Positions 1 to 8,485 of a DNA stretch of 62,984 nt are shown here, in pieces. The DNA is from Spirochaetales bacterium (GTDB lineage: Bacteria; Spirochaetota; Spirochaetia; Sphaerochaetales; Sphaerochaetaceae): NCBI GenBank assembly GCA_012523305.1, contig JAAYIV010000019.1:1-62984 (forward strand), written 5' to 3'. The notes beneath the pieces are model-generated. The model ran no database searches, was not told the origin of the DNA, and saw only the letters and a list, made by a program, of their open reading frames with translations. The position numbers were made by a program, and so were the translations under genes. The first letter of the stretch is position 1, and each line of letters opens with the position of its first letter.

Positions 1-440
1 GATGAATACCCATAAAAATGCTTTGATGGCCATGTTTCTAGGATAATATCTAAAAGTGGTTTACGTTCGTTATAACCACGAATCCAATCCGATTCGTCAA
101 CGAAATTTGCCGTATCGGTGTGGTAATATCCTTCGAGTGCGACATCAAGCCCGAATTGTACCGGGCGATCCCCTTCTGAAAGTATTTCCAACACATAATC
201 ATAGGTTGCCTTTGCCCCATCGTTTAGGGAATTAAGATCTATCTTCCTGAGCATCAGCAATAATTCATCCGAACTCCATGGCCCTCCGGTTGAAGGAAGG
301 GCATACCCGTTGCTGATATACAGGAGTGTAATAGCATCATACACTTCTGAATCTATTGAATGAATCTTTTGTGTATTTGTAGCAAAGATTACTGAAAGAC
401 TCATGAATGATACAAGAAACAACACCAATAATTTTTTCAT
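1..440 (-). CDS. Secreted protein of unknown function (3' part outside window)
   Basis: An open frame starts at an ATG at 440 and runs off the left edge, giving about 146 residues with no stop. The start MKKLLVLFLVSFMSLSVIFA is a clear signal peptide with probable cleavage after VIFA, and there is no lipobox cysteine. The mature part begins TNTQKIHSIDSEVYDAI and is mostly polar, as expected for a periplasmic or outer-membrane protein. I do not recognise the family. A GGAGA ribosome-binding site lies 6 to 7 nt upstream, and an extended -10 promoter lies 35 nt upstream, so it is transcribed separately from the ABC operon before it. The segments EGYYHTDTANF and IRGYNERKPLL could be the first strands of a beta-barrel, but that is a guess. 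Confidence 0.75.
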   Translation of the reverse strand, partial: MKKLLVLFLVSFMSLSVIFATNTQKIHSIDSEVYDAITLLYISNGYALPSTGGPWSSDELLLMLRKIDLNSLNDGAKATYDYVLEILSEGDRPVQFGLDVALEGYYHTDTANFVDESDWIRGYNERKPLLDIILETWPSKHFYGYS

Positions 441-474
441 AGAGATTCTCCAACCATTTTCTAATGATAGATTT

Positions 475-483
475 ATTATAACA
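475..483 (-). promoter_or_regulatory. Extended -10 promoter of the truncated secreted-protein gene
   Basis: The minus strand reads TGTTATAAT, a full extended -10 element, just after the terminator of the upstream operon and 35 nt before the ATG at 440. No good -35 box is present, which fits the extended -10 class. Confidence 0.5.
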
Positions 484-490
484 TCGAACG

Positions 491-548
491 AAAAAATGCT
501 CTACTGAAGACTACTATAGATATCTAATCTAATCTTCAGTGAGCATTT
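491..548 (-). terminator. Terminator of the DUF3798 ABC operon
   Basis: On the minus strand AAATGCTC-ACTGAAGA pairs with TCTTCAGT-A-GAGCATTT, a 16-bp stem with one bulged base and a 22-nt loop, running straight into a T run (491-496). It lies 52 nt after the stop of the last gene of the operon. A second small palindrome, AAACGAT-TG-ATCGTTT (585-600), directly follows that stop codon. Confidence 0.8.
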
Positions 549-599
549 AATATAGCGATTTTTTATTATCGATATGGTTACATCAAACGATCAATCGTT

Positions 600-1073
600 T
601 TAGAAATCAGTCGGAATCAGTTCGTCAGAGACAATTTCTGGTTCTTGCGATACCGGAGCAACCGCAGCAGTCGGAGGTATGTATTCTTGTAACCATACAG
701 ATTCATCAGCTCCGCCGACCAATGCGGGGATGCTGATCAGCACCATGGCATAACTCATCGGCACACTGAATTTCTTCTCAAACACATGTTCTTCGAATGA
801 TCGGTCCGTATACGTTACCGTAATCCTATGACGCTGACCCATGACATCCACCCTGTCCCTGTCACGGGCAGCGAGTTCAATCTCAGGTTCTTTATTAACC
901 TGTACTTCGACGATTGAGAAAGCTTGGTATGTTGTTCCGCTGTCCTCAACAGTCTTATTATCAAGAAGAAGGGCATGTTGCTTTCCGATTATGAACATCA
1001 GGACAGCGATCAATATAATCAGGATTGCTGCAAAGAGTTGGAATAAGTTCCTCCGGGTGAAATGTATGTTCAT
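600..1073 (-). CDS. Small membrane-anchored protein of the DUF3798 ABC operon
   Basis: 157 residues. One N-terminal membrane segment (about residues 12-30, FAAILIILIAVLMFIIG) is followed by a soluble part of about 120 residues rich in beta-forming residues and ending in a Pro/Glu tail. With a short basic N-terminus the soluble part should lie outside the inner membrane. The start codon overlaps the stop of the upstream permease by 4 bp, so translation is coupled, and the gene is last in the operon. I do not know its function. By position it could be an accessory or assembly subunit of the transporter, and it may belong to the DUF6672 family, which I only half recognise. Confidence 0.75.
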   Translation of the reverse strand: MNIHFTRRNLFQLFAAILIILIAVLMFIIGKQHALLLDNKTVEDSGTTYQAFSIVEVQVNKEPEIELAARDRDRVDVMGQRHRITVTYTDRSFEEHVFEKKFSVPMSYAMVLISIPALVGGADESVWLQEYIPPTAAVAPVSQEPEIVSDELIPTDF

Positions 1074-2200
1074 GCATCCACCTCCCCGCTGTCGACTTGA
1101 TCTTGTGCTAGCAATAGCCCACCACGTGCGGCTTTCCTTCGTTTACGAATCTCATACAGCACCAATGCTATCGTAATGACACCATACGAGACAAAGACTC
1201 TGAAGTATTCTCCCAATTGGGCATCACCGATGATTCGCTTCCCGGCCGGCGGTGATACGACAAACATGAGGTGGAACAGCGAAACACCCAAGAAGACATT
1301 CCCGATCGAAGCTCTTGCCACCGAAGCTCCGCCAACTAGTAAAGCGGCAATAGAGAACATTCCGATCTGCATATGTGAATTATAGGTATTTAGCGTACCC
1401 ATATTTTGCAAATATAGAATCATTCCATAACCGGCCAGAATGGTCGAAATCACAACCGAAACAATTCGAGTATGTTCTACCCGTATGCCTGCGGCCCGAG
1501 CGACTTCCATATCTTGGCCGACAGCCCTCATGTCCTGACCCAGTTTTGTCCTGCGAAACCACACAATGAATATGCATAACAACGCAATGATCAATAAGGT
1601 GGCGAAAGGAATACTGATTCCAAGGAATCGTATCGCCAAAAGATTATCCAAAGCCTTTCTGATGGTGATGAGATTGACGGTGTTTCGAATACCATATCCT
1701 CTTGGAAGGACCAGCGAGGTGTTCTTTATCGGGATCACGCTTCCCATACCATAAAGAACAATCAATTGATAAACTCCATTGATGAAAAATCCGATGATAT
1801 AGCTTGTGACCATCTCCCTGCCTTTGGCCATGTTGAGAATCTTTCCGCACATCCACCCCAAGAAGGCAGAAATCGGTGTGGAAATAATCATTGCCAGTAT
1901 CATTCCGGGAATTCCGACAATGCCCCAATCGACCATGAATATCAGCCCGATTTGGCCAGCCATCGCTCCGAGGGTCATTCCGAAATTCAACCCCATACCT
2001 GCCATGATCGGAACTAGCAATGCAATGATTAGGAAGCTATTTCGAGATATGCGAACTATGATTTCTTGCCCTAAATATCCCAATGAATAACCGCTGAAAG
2101 GAATTCCAATAAGACAAATAATTCCAAACAGGATCGGTACTGCATTTTTCTCTAGGGCTCCAATTATTTTTTGACCACGGGTCTCGCGTAATTTACTCAT
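1070..2200 (-). CDS. ABC transporter permease, ribose/nucleoside (BPD_transp_2) type
   Basis: 376 residues with about 8-10 hydrophobic segments and the conserved cytoplasmic region of this permease class (FRRTKLGQDMRAVGQDMEVARAAGI, about residues 215-237), which docks on the ATPase. This is the RbsC/YufPQ-like class of inner-membrane translocators. It follows the other permease with a 4-bp overlap and overlaps the small membrane gene after it. The two permeases are related but not identical and presumably form a heterodimeric channel. The substrate cannot be told from the permease. Both extremities are charged and cytoplasmic. Confidence 0.9.
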   Translation of the reverse strand: MSKLRETRGQKIIGALEKNAVPILFGIICLIGIPFSGYSLGYLGQEIIVRISRNSFLIIALLVPIMAGMGLNFGMTLGAMAGQIGLIFMVDWGIVGIPGMILAMIISTPISAFLGWMCGKILNMAKGREMVTSYIIGFFINGVYQLIVLYGMGSVIPIKNTSLVLPRGYGIRNTVNLITIRKALDNLLAIRFLGISIPFATLLIIALLCIFIVWFRRTKLGQDMRAVGQDMEVARAAGIRVEHTRIVSVVISTILAGYGMILYLQNMGTLNTYNSHMQIGMFSIAALLVGGASVARASIGNVFLGVSLFHLMFVVSPPAGKRIIGDAQLGEYFRVFVSYGVITIALVLYEIRKRRKAARGGLLLAQDQVDSGEVDA

Positions 2201-3240
2201 CGTGTGGCCTCCGATTTCCTTGTAAGTGCATAAAGAATCATCCCGTTTGATACAATGATACGAATTACCTCAGACATGTCGGTATGAATTATCGAATTCA
2301 TCACCGAAGGTGTCATTGTCAATATTCCTTGGAACAATAATGTTCCGACAACAACGTTTAATATTGTCGCTTTGTTTACTGAAGCTCCTCCGATCAAGAT
2401 TGCTGAAACTGCAGGTAATGCCATATAAAACGGCCCCATATATAACTGTATGAAGCCAAAACTTTGCTGATAGACCAAGATACCGATAGCTCCCAACCAT
2501 GTGGACATGATTACGCTTAGCGTTCTGATCTTATCGATATTAATCCCTGAAGCGCGGGCAAATACCGGATTAGAACCAACGGCCGTCATTGCCGTTCCTT
2601 TCTTGGTATGAAGAAACGCCCACATGAGAAATGCTATCAAAGCAAAAAACAGTATCATTCCTGTCGGGAACGTAAAATGATCACCGATGCCAAATTTTAA
2701 GAAATTACTTAATACATGCCAATAATAACCTTCTGTGGAAATAGTGGTTCTCAAACCTGTTCCCGCATACCCCCATACCATGCTCGGGTGATTGTATGGA
2801 AGCAACAACCACATGATACACATGAAGGCAACTGATGAGAACCCGACATAGGTTGCGATCATCATCTCACTGCCTTTCACACGGTTCAAAAGTTTCCCGT
2901 ACCCCCATCCGAGGATAACAGCAAAAGGCGTGCTTAAAAGGATTGCCATTAAAAATGAAACGTTTCCCACAAAATTGAATTCAATGGAAAGAGTTCCACC
3001 CAATAATCCGGCGATAATGCCCAAAGGCAACCCGAAATTCAAACCACATCCTGAATGAATCATCGGTACCATTGCCAATACCATGATTCCGTTCATTCCG
3101 AAACGTACGATCGTATCACTTAGAGAAGTGCTGACATTGATGCCTACGAAAGGGGCAATGATAAACAATGAAAGAAGGAACAACCCGATGATTATCCGAG
3201 GCCAACCGAAAGAATGAATAAATTGTTTTATCTTGGTCAT
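2197..3240 (-). CDS. ABC transporter permease, first of two (BPD_transp_2 type)
   Basis: 347 residues, strongly hydrophobic throughout. The coupling-helix region (LHTKKGTAMTAVGSNPVFARASGI, about residues 207-230) matches the equivalent region of its partner. A Gly-rich stretch (LIGGASVNKATILNVVVGTLLF) near the C-terminus also occurs in the partner as LVGGASVARASIGNVFLG. Like the RbsC family it should span the inner membrane and pair with the second permease. Start and stop codons overlap the flanking genes by 4 bp, so the ATPase and both permeases are translationally coupled and probably made in fixed ratio. Confidence 0.9.
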   Translation of the reverse strand: MTKIKQFIHSFGWPRIIIGLFLLSLFIIAPFVGINVSTSLSDTIVRFGMNGIMVLAMVPMIHSGCGLNFGLPLGIIAGLLGGTLSIEFNFVGNVSFLMAILLSTPFAVILGWGYGKLLNRVKGSEMMIATYVGFSSVAFMCIMWLLLPYNHPSMVWGYAGTGLRTTISTEGYYWHVLSNFLKFGIGDHFTFPTGMILFFALIAFLMWAFLHTKKGTAMTAVGSNPVFARASGINIDKIRTLSVIMSTWLGAIGILVYQQSFGFIQLYMGPFYMALPAVSAILIGGASVNKATILNVVVGTLLFQGILTMTPSVMNSIIHTDMSEVIRIIVSNGMILYALTRKSEATR

Positions 3241-4847
3241 GCGGGTTTCTCCTCTGTATTACCGCGCTTTGACACCATGAGTAATCCGAAATCCTCAGAT
3301 GGCGTTTCAGCAGGCAATATTCCAGAAATTCTACCATCGGTCACAATCGCAATACGGTCACATATTGCCCTCAGCTCTTCCAATTCGGAAGAAATCATAA
3401 CGATAGTAGTTCCCGATTTTTCATTGTAATCCCGCAATGCTTGCAATACCAAAGATTTTGCCCCGATATCGATTCCTCTTGTCGGTTCTGAAACAAATAA
3501 CAGTTTTGGCGTTAAGGCAAACGCTTTGGCCAAACAGATTTTCTGTTGATTCCCTCCGGACAATTCTTTGGCTTTCTGCCTATAGCTCGTACATTTGATT
3601 TCCAGCGCATCGATGTATTGCTGTGCAACGGCTTGGATTTGCTTTTCATCCCGCCACATGAGCATCCCGTTGAGATATTTTTTAAGAAACTTATCATTGA
3701 CCTGCATTGCAGCAAAAGAAATATTCCAGTCCAAAGATTCATCGAGCAATAATCCGACCCCGCGCCGATCTTCAGATACGAAAGCCATTCCAGCGTCGAG
3801 GAATCGTCGCGGTTCATTTAAAGCGATTTCTTTGCCTTCGAAAGTAATTGATCCGCCTGCGGTAAACAGTCCCATCGCTCCATTTGGGATCCCTAGCTTG
3901 CCTTGGCCTGCTAATCCTCCGATTCCGATGATTTCCCCTTTGTGAACATCCAAAGACACGTTGCGGACCGTTTCTCCCGGCATATCGACCCATAGGTTCT
4001 TAATTGAAAGCATTACCGATGAATGTTCATAATCAAACGACCTTCGATCAGCATGGTGGGTGACTTCCCTTCCCACCATCCATCGTGCAATCTGGGCAAT
4101 GGTAAGGTCTTGTGCTTTTTCATTCTTCACAATCTTTCCATCCCGCATGATCAACACCGTATCACACACATCGATAATCTCTTGAAGTCGGTGAGATATG
4201 AAGATAATTGCTATGCCTTCATTGGCAAGGGAACGAACGGCTGATAGAAGAATCGAAGCTTCCTGTTCAGTAAGGACCGCGGTTGGTTCGTCCAATACCA
4301 ATATTCTAGTGGATTCCTTACTCAATTCGCGGGCAATTTCTGTGAATTGCTTATGCCCGACCGGCATTCTCCCGACAAGCATCGATGAATTGATCGCCAC
4401 TCCAAGTTTTCCGATTGCTTTCTTGGACTTTTCATTCATGCTGTTCCTATCGAGTGAGTTGAGTCGCTCTCCAAACACTTCAGAAATAAACGAATATTTC
4501 TCTGGTTCGCGATTTAATAAAATATTCTCAGCTACAGTAAAATCTGGTAACAAAGAAAATTCTTGGTGAACCATGCCGATCCCATCGGCAATAGCGTCAA
4601 ATGATGATGTATAATCAACAATCTTTCCATCGACAAGCATCTCGCCTTCATAACCACCGGTGAGTTGAATAACATCCATCCCGAACAATATATTCATTAA
4701 TGTTGACTTACCAGCACCGTTTTCACCGACCAAACCAAGAATCTCACCTTTATGCAAAGAAAAACTTACATCGGTAAGTACTTGGTTCCCGAAAAAATCT
4801 TTGCTGATATTACGCATCTCCAATAGTGGAGCGCTAGTATCTACCAT
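3237..4847 (-). CDS. ABC transporter ATPase with two nucleotide-binding domains (RbsA/MglA type)
   Basis: 536 residues from the ATG at 4847. An in-frame TTG two codons earlier is less likely, because an AGGGG ribosome-binding site stands 8 nt before the ATG. The first domain has Walker A GENGAGKS, signature-like KQFTEIARELS and Walker B ILVLDEPTAVL. The second has a degenerate Walker A (GLAGQGKLG), an intact signature LSGGNQQK and LLFVSEPTRGID. One good and one degenerate site is the pattern of RbsA-like sugar and nucleoside importers. It feeds two permeases and follows the DUF3798 binding-protein gene. The ligand is unknown, and the double ATPase does not by itself prove a sugar. Confidence 0.9.
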   Translation of the reverse strand: MVDTSAPLLEMRNISKDFFGNQVLTDVSFSLHKGEILGLVGENGAGKSTLMNILFGMDVIQLTGGYEGEMLVDGKIVDYTSSFDAIADGIGMVHQEFSLLPDFTVAENILLNREPEKYSFISEVFGERLNSLDRNSMNEKSKKAIGKLGVAINSSMLVGRMPVGHKQFTEIARELSKESTRILVLDEPTAVLTEQEASILLSAVRSLANEGIAIIFISHRLQEIIDVCDTVLIMRDGKIVKNEKAQDLTIAQIARWMVGREVTHHADRRSFDYEHSSVMLSIKNLWVDMPGETVRNVSLDVHKGEIIGIGGLAGQGKLGIPNGAMGLFTAGGSITFEGKEIALNEPRRFLDAGMAFVSEDRRGVGLLLDESLDWNISFAAMQVNDKFLKKYLNGMLMWRDEKQIQAVAQQYIDALEIKCTSYRQKAKELSGGNQQKICLAKAFALTPKLLFVSEPTRGIDIGAKSLVLQALRDYNEKSGTTIVMISSELEELRAICDRIAIVTDGRISGILPAETPSEDFGLLMVSKRGNTEEKPA

Positions 4848-4898
4848 ATGCAAATCCCCTAAAAAAAGTGCCCTTCCGGACCCTCCTTACGCTCGCAA

Positions 4899-5001
4899 TA
4901 CCAAGCCAGCTCCCCGCATTATAATGAAAAGAAAGCTTGCTTGGTACTACCAGATTCTTCGAACCAATCGGAAATAGTAGAGGGGGGAGATACTCCCCCC
5001 T
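4899..5001 (-). terminator. Hairpins between binding-protein and ATPase genes (partial terminator)
   Basis: Thirteen to twenty-one bases after the binding-protein stop, the minus strand carries AGGGGGGAG-TAT-CTCCCCCCT (4981-5001), a 9-bp perfect stem without a strong T run. Further on, TACCAAGC (4939-4946) pairs with GCTTGGTA (4899-4906). A short GTCC-GGAA-GGGC hairpin with seven T residues follows just before the ATPase ribosome-binding site. Such structures commonly protect the 3' end of the binding-protein mRNA and reduce read-through, so the binding protein is made in excess. Confidence 0.65.
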
Positions 5002-5020
5002 AATAATTCTAACTAATCAA

Positions 5021-6226
5021 TTACTTAATCAAGAAATACTTGTCAGGAATTGTTACAGATGGGGTTCCCATGAAGCCCTTACCCATGATGTATGTGTCCT
5101 GATAAATAAGAATGTGGTTCTTCGCCCTTACGCCAGTGGAAGTGTCCGAATAGAAACTGCCGTTCCACTCCGCACCCGGGGTAAATTTACCATACGCTTT
5201 CATGATATCAGACAGTTTGAGCAATTCAGACTCACCATTGACTACGTTGATTGCATGCTGAGTCAAACCAGCAGTAGTTGCAATACCGTATGAGAACGCC
5301 CAGGTTCCAAAACGACCTGCTCCGCCTTTCGCTACGACGGCTGCTTCAACAGCCTTCAAAATGGCTTCTGAATCACCCTGTTGCGCAGAAAGGTCAAGAC
5401 CAAGTGCTCCAGGATATCCCATCAACGGGGAAGGAAGGTCGGCTTCGATGAAATACCCGCCATAAGCGAGCAATTGTTTTAGCAACGGGTCGGTATGAGC
5501 ATCATTGGTGCAGAAATACGCAGCATTCTTGCCATACTTGGCGACCCAAGAAGGAACGTTTTCAAGAATGTACTGTTGTGCGCCTGCAACACCTACATCG
5601 CTTGTCGGGTCTGGAGCGGTCTCGAGTACGAACTTCATTCCCAATTCTTCACAAGTTGCCCTCATGATCGCTACGCGGCGGCTCATGGTCTCGTAGCTCA
5701 TGTGGCGTGGGAATGAAATGTGAACAAACGTGTCGCACCCCAAATCATGAGCGGTCTTGATGATCAGATATCCACGGGCAACGAAGTCATTGTTAACAGC
5801 CAAATCTGCTGCACTCTGGATTACCGGTGGATCTTCGTGTGCTTCACCAGCAATACAAAGAATGTCAGGGCGCTTTTCTTTGACGCGACGGAAGGCTTCG
5901 GTAGTACCTGGAATCGCCTGGTTCACGATGATCGCCTTCATAAGAGGATCGTCAGCTAACCCGGCAATAACGGATATCGTTGTCTCGGCTTCGTCCATGA
6001 AGTTGTCCGGATACGTAACGTGCTGGATTTTCCCACCGTTTGCAACCGCACCGTATTCAGCAATCATCAACTCAGCTCCCCGCAAGTCATCTTCTGACTG
6101 CGATACCGTTCCGGTCACCACCCCTATGTGGAAATCTTTTGCTGCTGCAGGTTCTGCTGCACCTTGAGCAAATAGTATTCCACTGGCCAGAATCAGAACG
6201 AACAGAACAATCAAACTCTTTTTCAT
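5021..6226 (-). CDS. DUF3798-type periplasmic solute-binding protein
   Basis: 401 residues. A signal peptide (KKSLIVLFVLILASGILFA) ends near residue 20. There is no lipobox cysteine, so the protein should be free in the periplasm. The mature part has the alternating beta/alpha pattern of type 1 periplasmic binding proteins and matches my memory of the DUF3798 family (for example IVNQAIPGTTEAFRRVKEKRPDI, ISFPRHMSYETMSRRVAIMR, FCTNDAHTDPLLKQLL). A consensus ribosome-binding site AAAGGAG lies 7 nt before the ATG. It heads a five-gene operon with a double ATPase, two permeases and a small membrane protein. No ligand is known to me for this family. Confidence 0.82.
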   Translation of the reverse strand: MKKSLIVLFVLILASGILFAQGAAEPAAAKDFHIGVVTGTVSQSEDDLRGAELMIAEYGAVANGGKIQHVTYPDNFMDEAETTISVIAGLADDPLMKAIIVNQAIPGTTEAFRRVKEKRPDILCIAGEAHEDPPVIQSAADLAVNNDFVARGYLIIKTAHDLGCDTFVHISFPRHMSYETMSRRVAIMRATCEELGMKFVLETAPDPTSDVGVAGAQQYILENVPSWVAKYGKNAAYFCTNDAHTDPLLKQLLAYGGYFIEADLPSPLMGYPGALGLDLSAQQGDSEAILKAVEAAVVAKGGAGRFGTWAFSYGIATTAGLTQHAINVVNGESELLKLSDIMKAYGKFTPGAEWNGSFYSDTSTGVRAKNHILIYQDTYIMGKGFMGTPSVTIPDKYFLIK

Positions 6227-6401
6227 TCTTTCTCTCCTTTAATGTAGAGTTTCGCGCTAGCAGGCATGAGCATGTCTTTCTAGTGTGGGAAAAAGTTTAC
6301 CATAAAAATAGTGATTGCACAGTATGTTTTTACATATTTATTTATTGATTATACTATTTGATGCATAAATTTGATATTCAGGAGCATATAATTGAGGATT
6401 A

Positions 6402-6430
6402 AGTCATTTGCCATGACATAGAAAATGACT
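6402..6430 (-). terminator. Weak hairpin after rlmB
   Basis: AGTCATTT (6402-6409) and AAATGACT (6423-6430) form a perfect 8-bp stem with a 13-nt loop, starting 3 bp after the rlmB stop. The T run is poor, so this is at best a weak terminator or an mRNA 3' end. The rest of the interval to 6227 is AT-rich and should hold the promoter of the DUF3798 operon, but I see no convincing -35/-10 pair. Confidence 0.35.
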
Positions 6431-6433
6431 ATA

Positions 6434-7195
6434 TTATACGGTTCTTTGGGCTTGCTGCCTTCTTATTTCATAGAGACAAATCCCTGTAGCGACAGACACA
6501 TTGAGTGAATCGATATGCCCTTCAGTCGGGATGGCAACGATGTGATCGCATGTTCTCTTAACCAGCTGGCTCATTCCGTCACCTTCCGACCCCATGATCA
6601 AAACCGTTCTTTTGGGGAAGATTACCGAAGGTAAACAATCTCCATCCATATCAGCACCATATACCCAGAAACCATGTTCTTGAAGCAAGGCAAGTTCTCT
6701 TACTATGTTTACCACCTGGGCAATGGGGACATATTGGGAAGCGCCGCTAGATATTCGAGCAACAGTCGGGTTTACCGAAGCGCTTCGGCGATCGGGGACG
6801 ATGACCAAATCAACCGCGAATTGATCGGCGCTACGCAATATTGCCCCGAGGTTTTGCACATCGGTGATTCCATCGAGCACTAGGATTAAAGCATCTTTAT
6901 CGTTAGGCAAGTCCTTGAGGAAATCCTTTATAGTGGTTGTCTTAAACAACCCTTGCCGTTCTTTTTTTGATTCGCCAAGTTCAAGCACACAACCTCGGTG
7001 ATCGATGTTCGGTACCATCCTATCCATCTCAATCTTTGCAATCTTGCGGATAGAGATTTTCCCATTGGCTTTAGCCAAACCTTCAAGGCGATCATTACGT
7101 TTTTCACTGTTGCGACAAAGATAAAGGACCGATCCTGCCGGAGCGTTCTTGACTGCTTCCTCTATCGCATGAAATCCTGTTATCCGCTGACCCAT
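6434..7195 (-). CDS. rlmB: 23S rRNA (guanosine-2'-O-)-methyltransferase, RlmB/TrmH (SpoU) family
   Basis: 253 residues. The N-terminal substrate-binding domain (about 1-80, beginning MGQRITGFHAIEEAV) is followed by a SPOUT domain with its three motifs: LDGITDVQNLGAILRSADQF, LIMGSEGDGMS and IPTEGHIDSLNVSVATGICLYE. These make the knotted SAM site. RlmB methylates the ribose of G2251 in the peptidyl-transferase loop of 23S rRNA. The conserved Asn and Arg of motif 1 are present. A GGAGGAG ribosome-binding site precedes the ATG. It lies downstream of dnaJ after a gap of 136 bp with no clear terminator, so it may be read partly from the chaperone operon. Confidence 0.9.
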   Translation of the reverse strand: MGQRITGFHAIEEAVKNAPAGSVLYLCRNSEKRNDRLEGLAKANGKISIRKIAKIEMDRMVPNIDHRGCVLELGESKKERQGLFKTTTIKDFLKDLPNDKDALILVLDGITDVQNLGAILRSADQFAVDLVIVPDRRSASVNPTVARISSGASQYVPIAQVVNIVRELALLQEHGFWVYGADMDGDCLPSVIFPKRTVLIMGSEGDGMSQLVKRTCDHIVAIPTEGHIDSLNVSVATGICLYEIRRQQAQRTV

Positions 7196-7331
7196 CCCGC
7201 TCCTCCACAGTGCACATAGCTGTTGTCGAATCCGTCATTACAGCCTACTCTTTACTATTAGTCTATTTTAAAATCCACAGAAAGACATTTCATATTCTAT
7301 CAGGAGTATCGTGATGTACTATCAATAACAA

Positions 7332-8456
7332 CTATTCAGAAAACGGTACAGGTTCGGGAGATGAATTTTCTCCGATTGCATCCGAAAGCTGTTTCAGCAA
7401 ATTCTTTGCTTCCCGATTGAGCTTCTTCGGAACATCGACGATGATTTTGATATACATGTCACCGCGCTGATCAAATGAACTGCGCAAATGAGGGACTCCC
7501 TTGTTACGCAAACGAAGCATCTTGCCATTTTGCGTACCAGCAGGGATCGCCACCTTCACTTTGACATCATCGATTGTCATCACCTCGATTTCCGCTCCCA
7601 ATGCCGCCTGGGTGATTGAAATAGGAATCTGACAATACAGGTCATTGCCGGATCGTTCAAAGTATTTATGAGGTCTAACATTTACATACACATACAAATC
7701 ACCGGCAGGCCCGCCATTGGGGCCGGCATCGCCCTGTCCGGAGATCGATATCCTGTTTCCGGTATCGACGCCCGCCGGGATAGTGACTTTCAATTTCTGT
7801 TGTTTTCGTTTCAGCCCTGTTCCATGGCAATCATTACAAGGATTTTCTATCAGATATCCTTCGCCGCCGCAGGTGGGGCATGTTGATGCTATTGAGAAAA
7901 ATCCTGAATTTCGCCTGACTTGTCCGACACCGTTACAAGTCGAACAGACTTTTCTTCCGGATCCACTTTGCACACCCGAACCGCTGCATGTGGAACAATG
8001 GATCTGATGCGTGTACGCTATTTCAACTTTTGTTCCGAACACCGCATCTCTAAAATCAATATCCACATCATAACGTAGATTGGCACCGACCGCGGGTCCT
8101 CGCTGTTGCCCGCCCCGCGATGAACGCATCCCACCTCCGAAGAAAGATTCGAAAATGTCAGAAAACCCTCCGCCACCGAATAAATCGCTGAAATCACGAT
8201 ATACATTCGAATAGTTTTGGGCTCCATTCGCATCAACTCCGGCAAAACCGAATTGGTCATAAGCCTGACGTTTCTGTTCGTCACTTAATACTTCATACGC
8301 TTCACTAGCTTCTTTAAAACGTTCTTCAGCTGCCTTGTCACCCGGATTTTTATCCGGGTGATTGGCAACTGCCAGTTTACGGTAAGCTTTTTTGATTTCA
8401 TCTATGGAGGATCCTTTCGAAACCCCCAAGACTTCATAATAATCCCGTTTTGCCAC
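7332..8456 (-). CDS. dnaJ: Chaperone DnaJ (Hsp40)
   Basis: 374 residues, starting with GTG. The J-domain (1-70) has the HPD motif ([17 protein letters not shown]). A Gly/Phe-rich linker (about 75-120) follows, then a zinc domain with four CxxCxGxG-type repeats ([34 protein letters not shown]) and the C-terminal substrate-binding and dimerisation domains. This is a full-length class I DnaJ that stimulates DnaK ATPase and delivers unfolded clients in the cytoplasm. It lies 29 bp after dnaK and is the last gene of grpE-dnaK-dnaJ. A GGAAG site lies about 10 nt before the GTG. Confidence 0.97.
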   Translation of the reverse strand: MAKRDYYEVLGVSKGSSIDEIKKAYRKLAVANHPDKNPGDKAAEERFKEASEAYEVLSDEQKRQAYDQFGFAGVDANGAQNYSNVYRDFSDLFGGGGFSDIFESFFGGGMRSSRGGQQRGPAVGANLRYDVDIDFRDAVFGTKVEIAYTHQIHCSTCSGSGVQSGSGRKVCSTCNGVGQVRRNSGFFSIASTCPTCGGEGYLIENPCNDCHGTGLKRKQQKLKVTIPAGVDTGNRISISGQGDAGPNGGPAGDLYVYVNVRPHKYFERSGNDLYCQIPISITQAALGAEIEVMTIDDVKVKVAIPAGTQNGKMLRLRNKGVPHLRSSFDQRGDMYIKIIVDVPKKLNREAKNLLKQLSDAIGENSSPEPVPFSE

Positions 8457-8485
8457 GGTACGACACTTCCTTCAGATAATGGATT

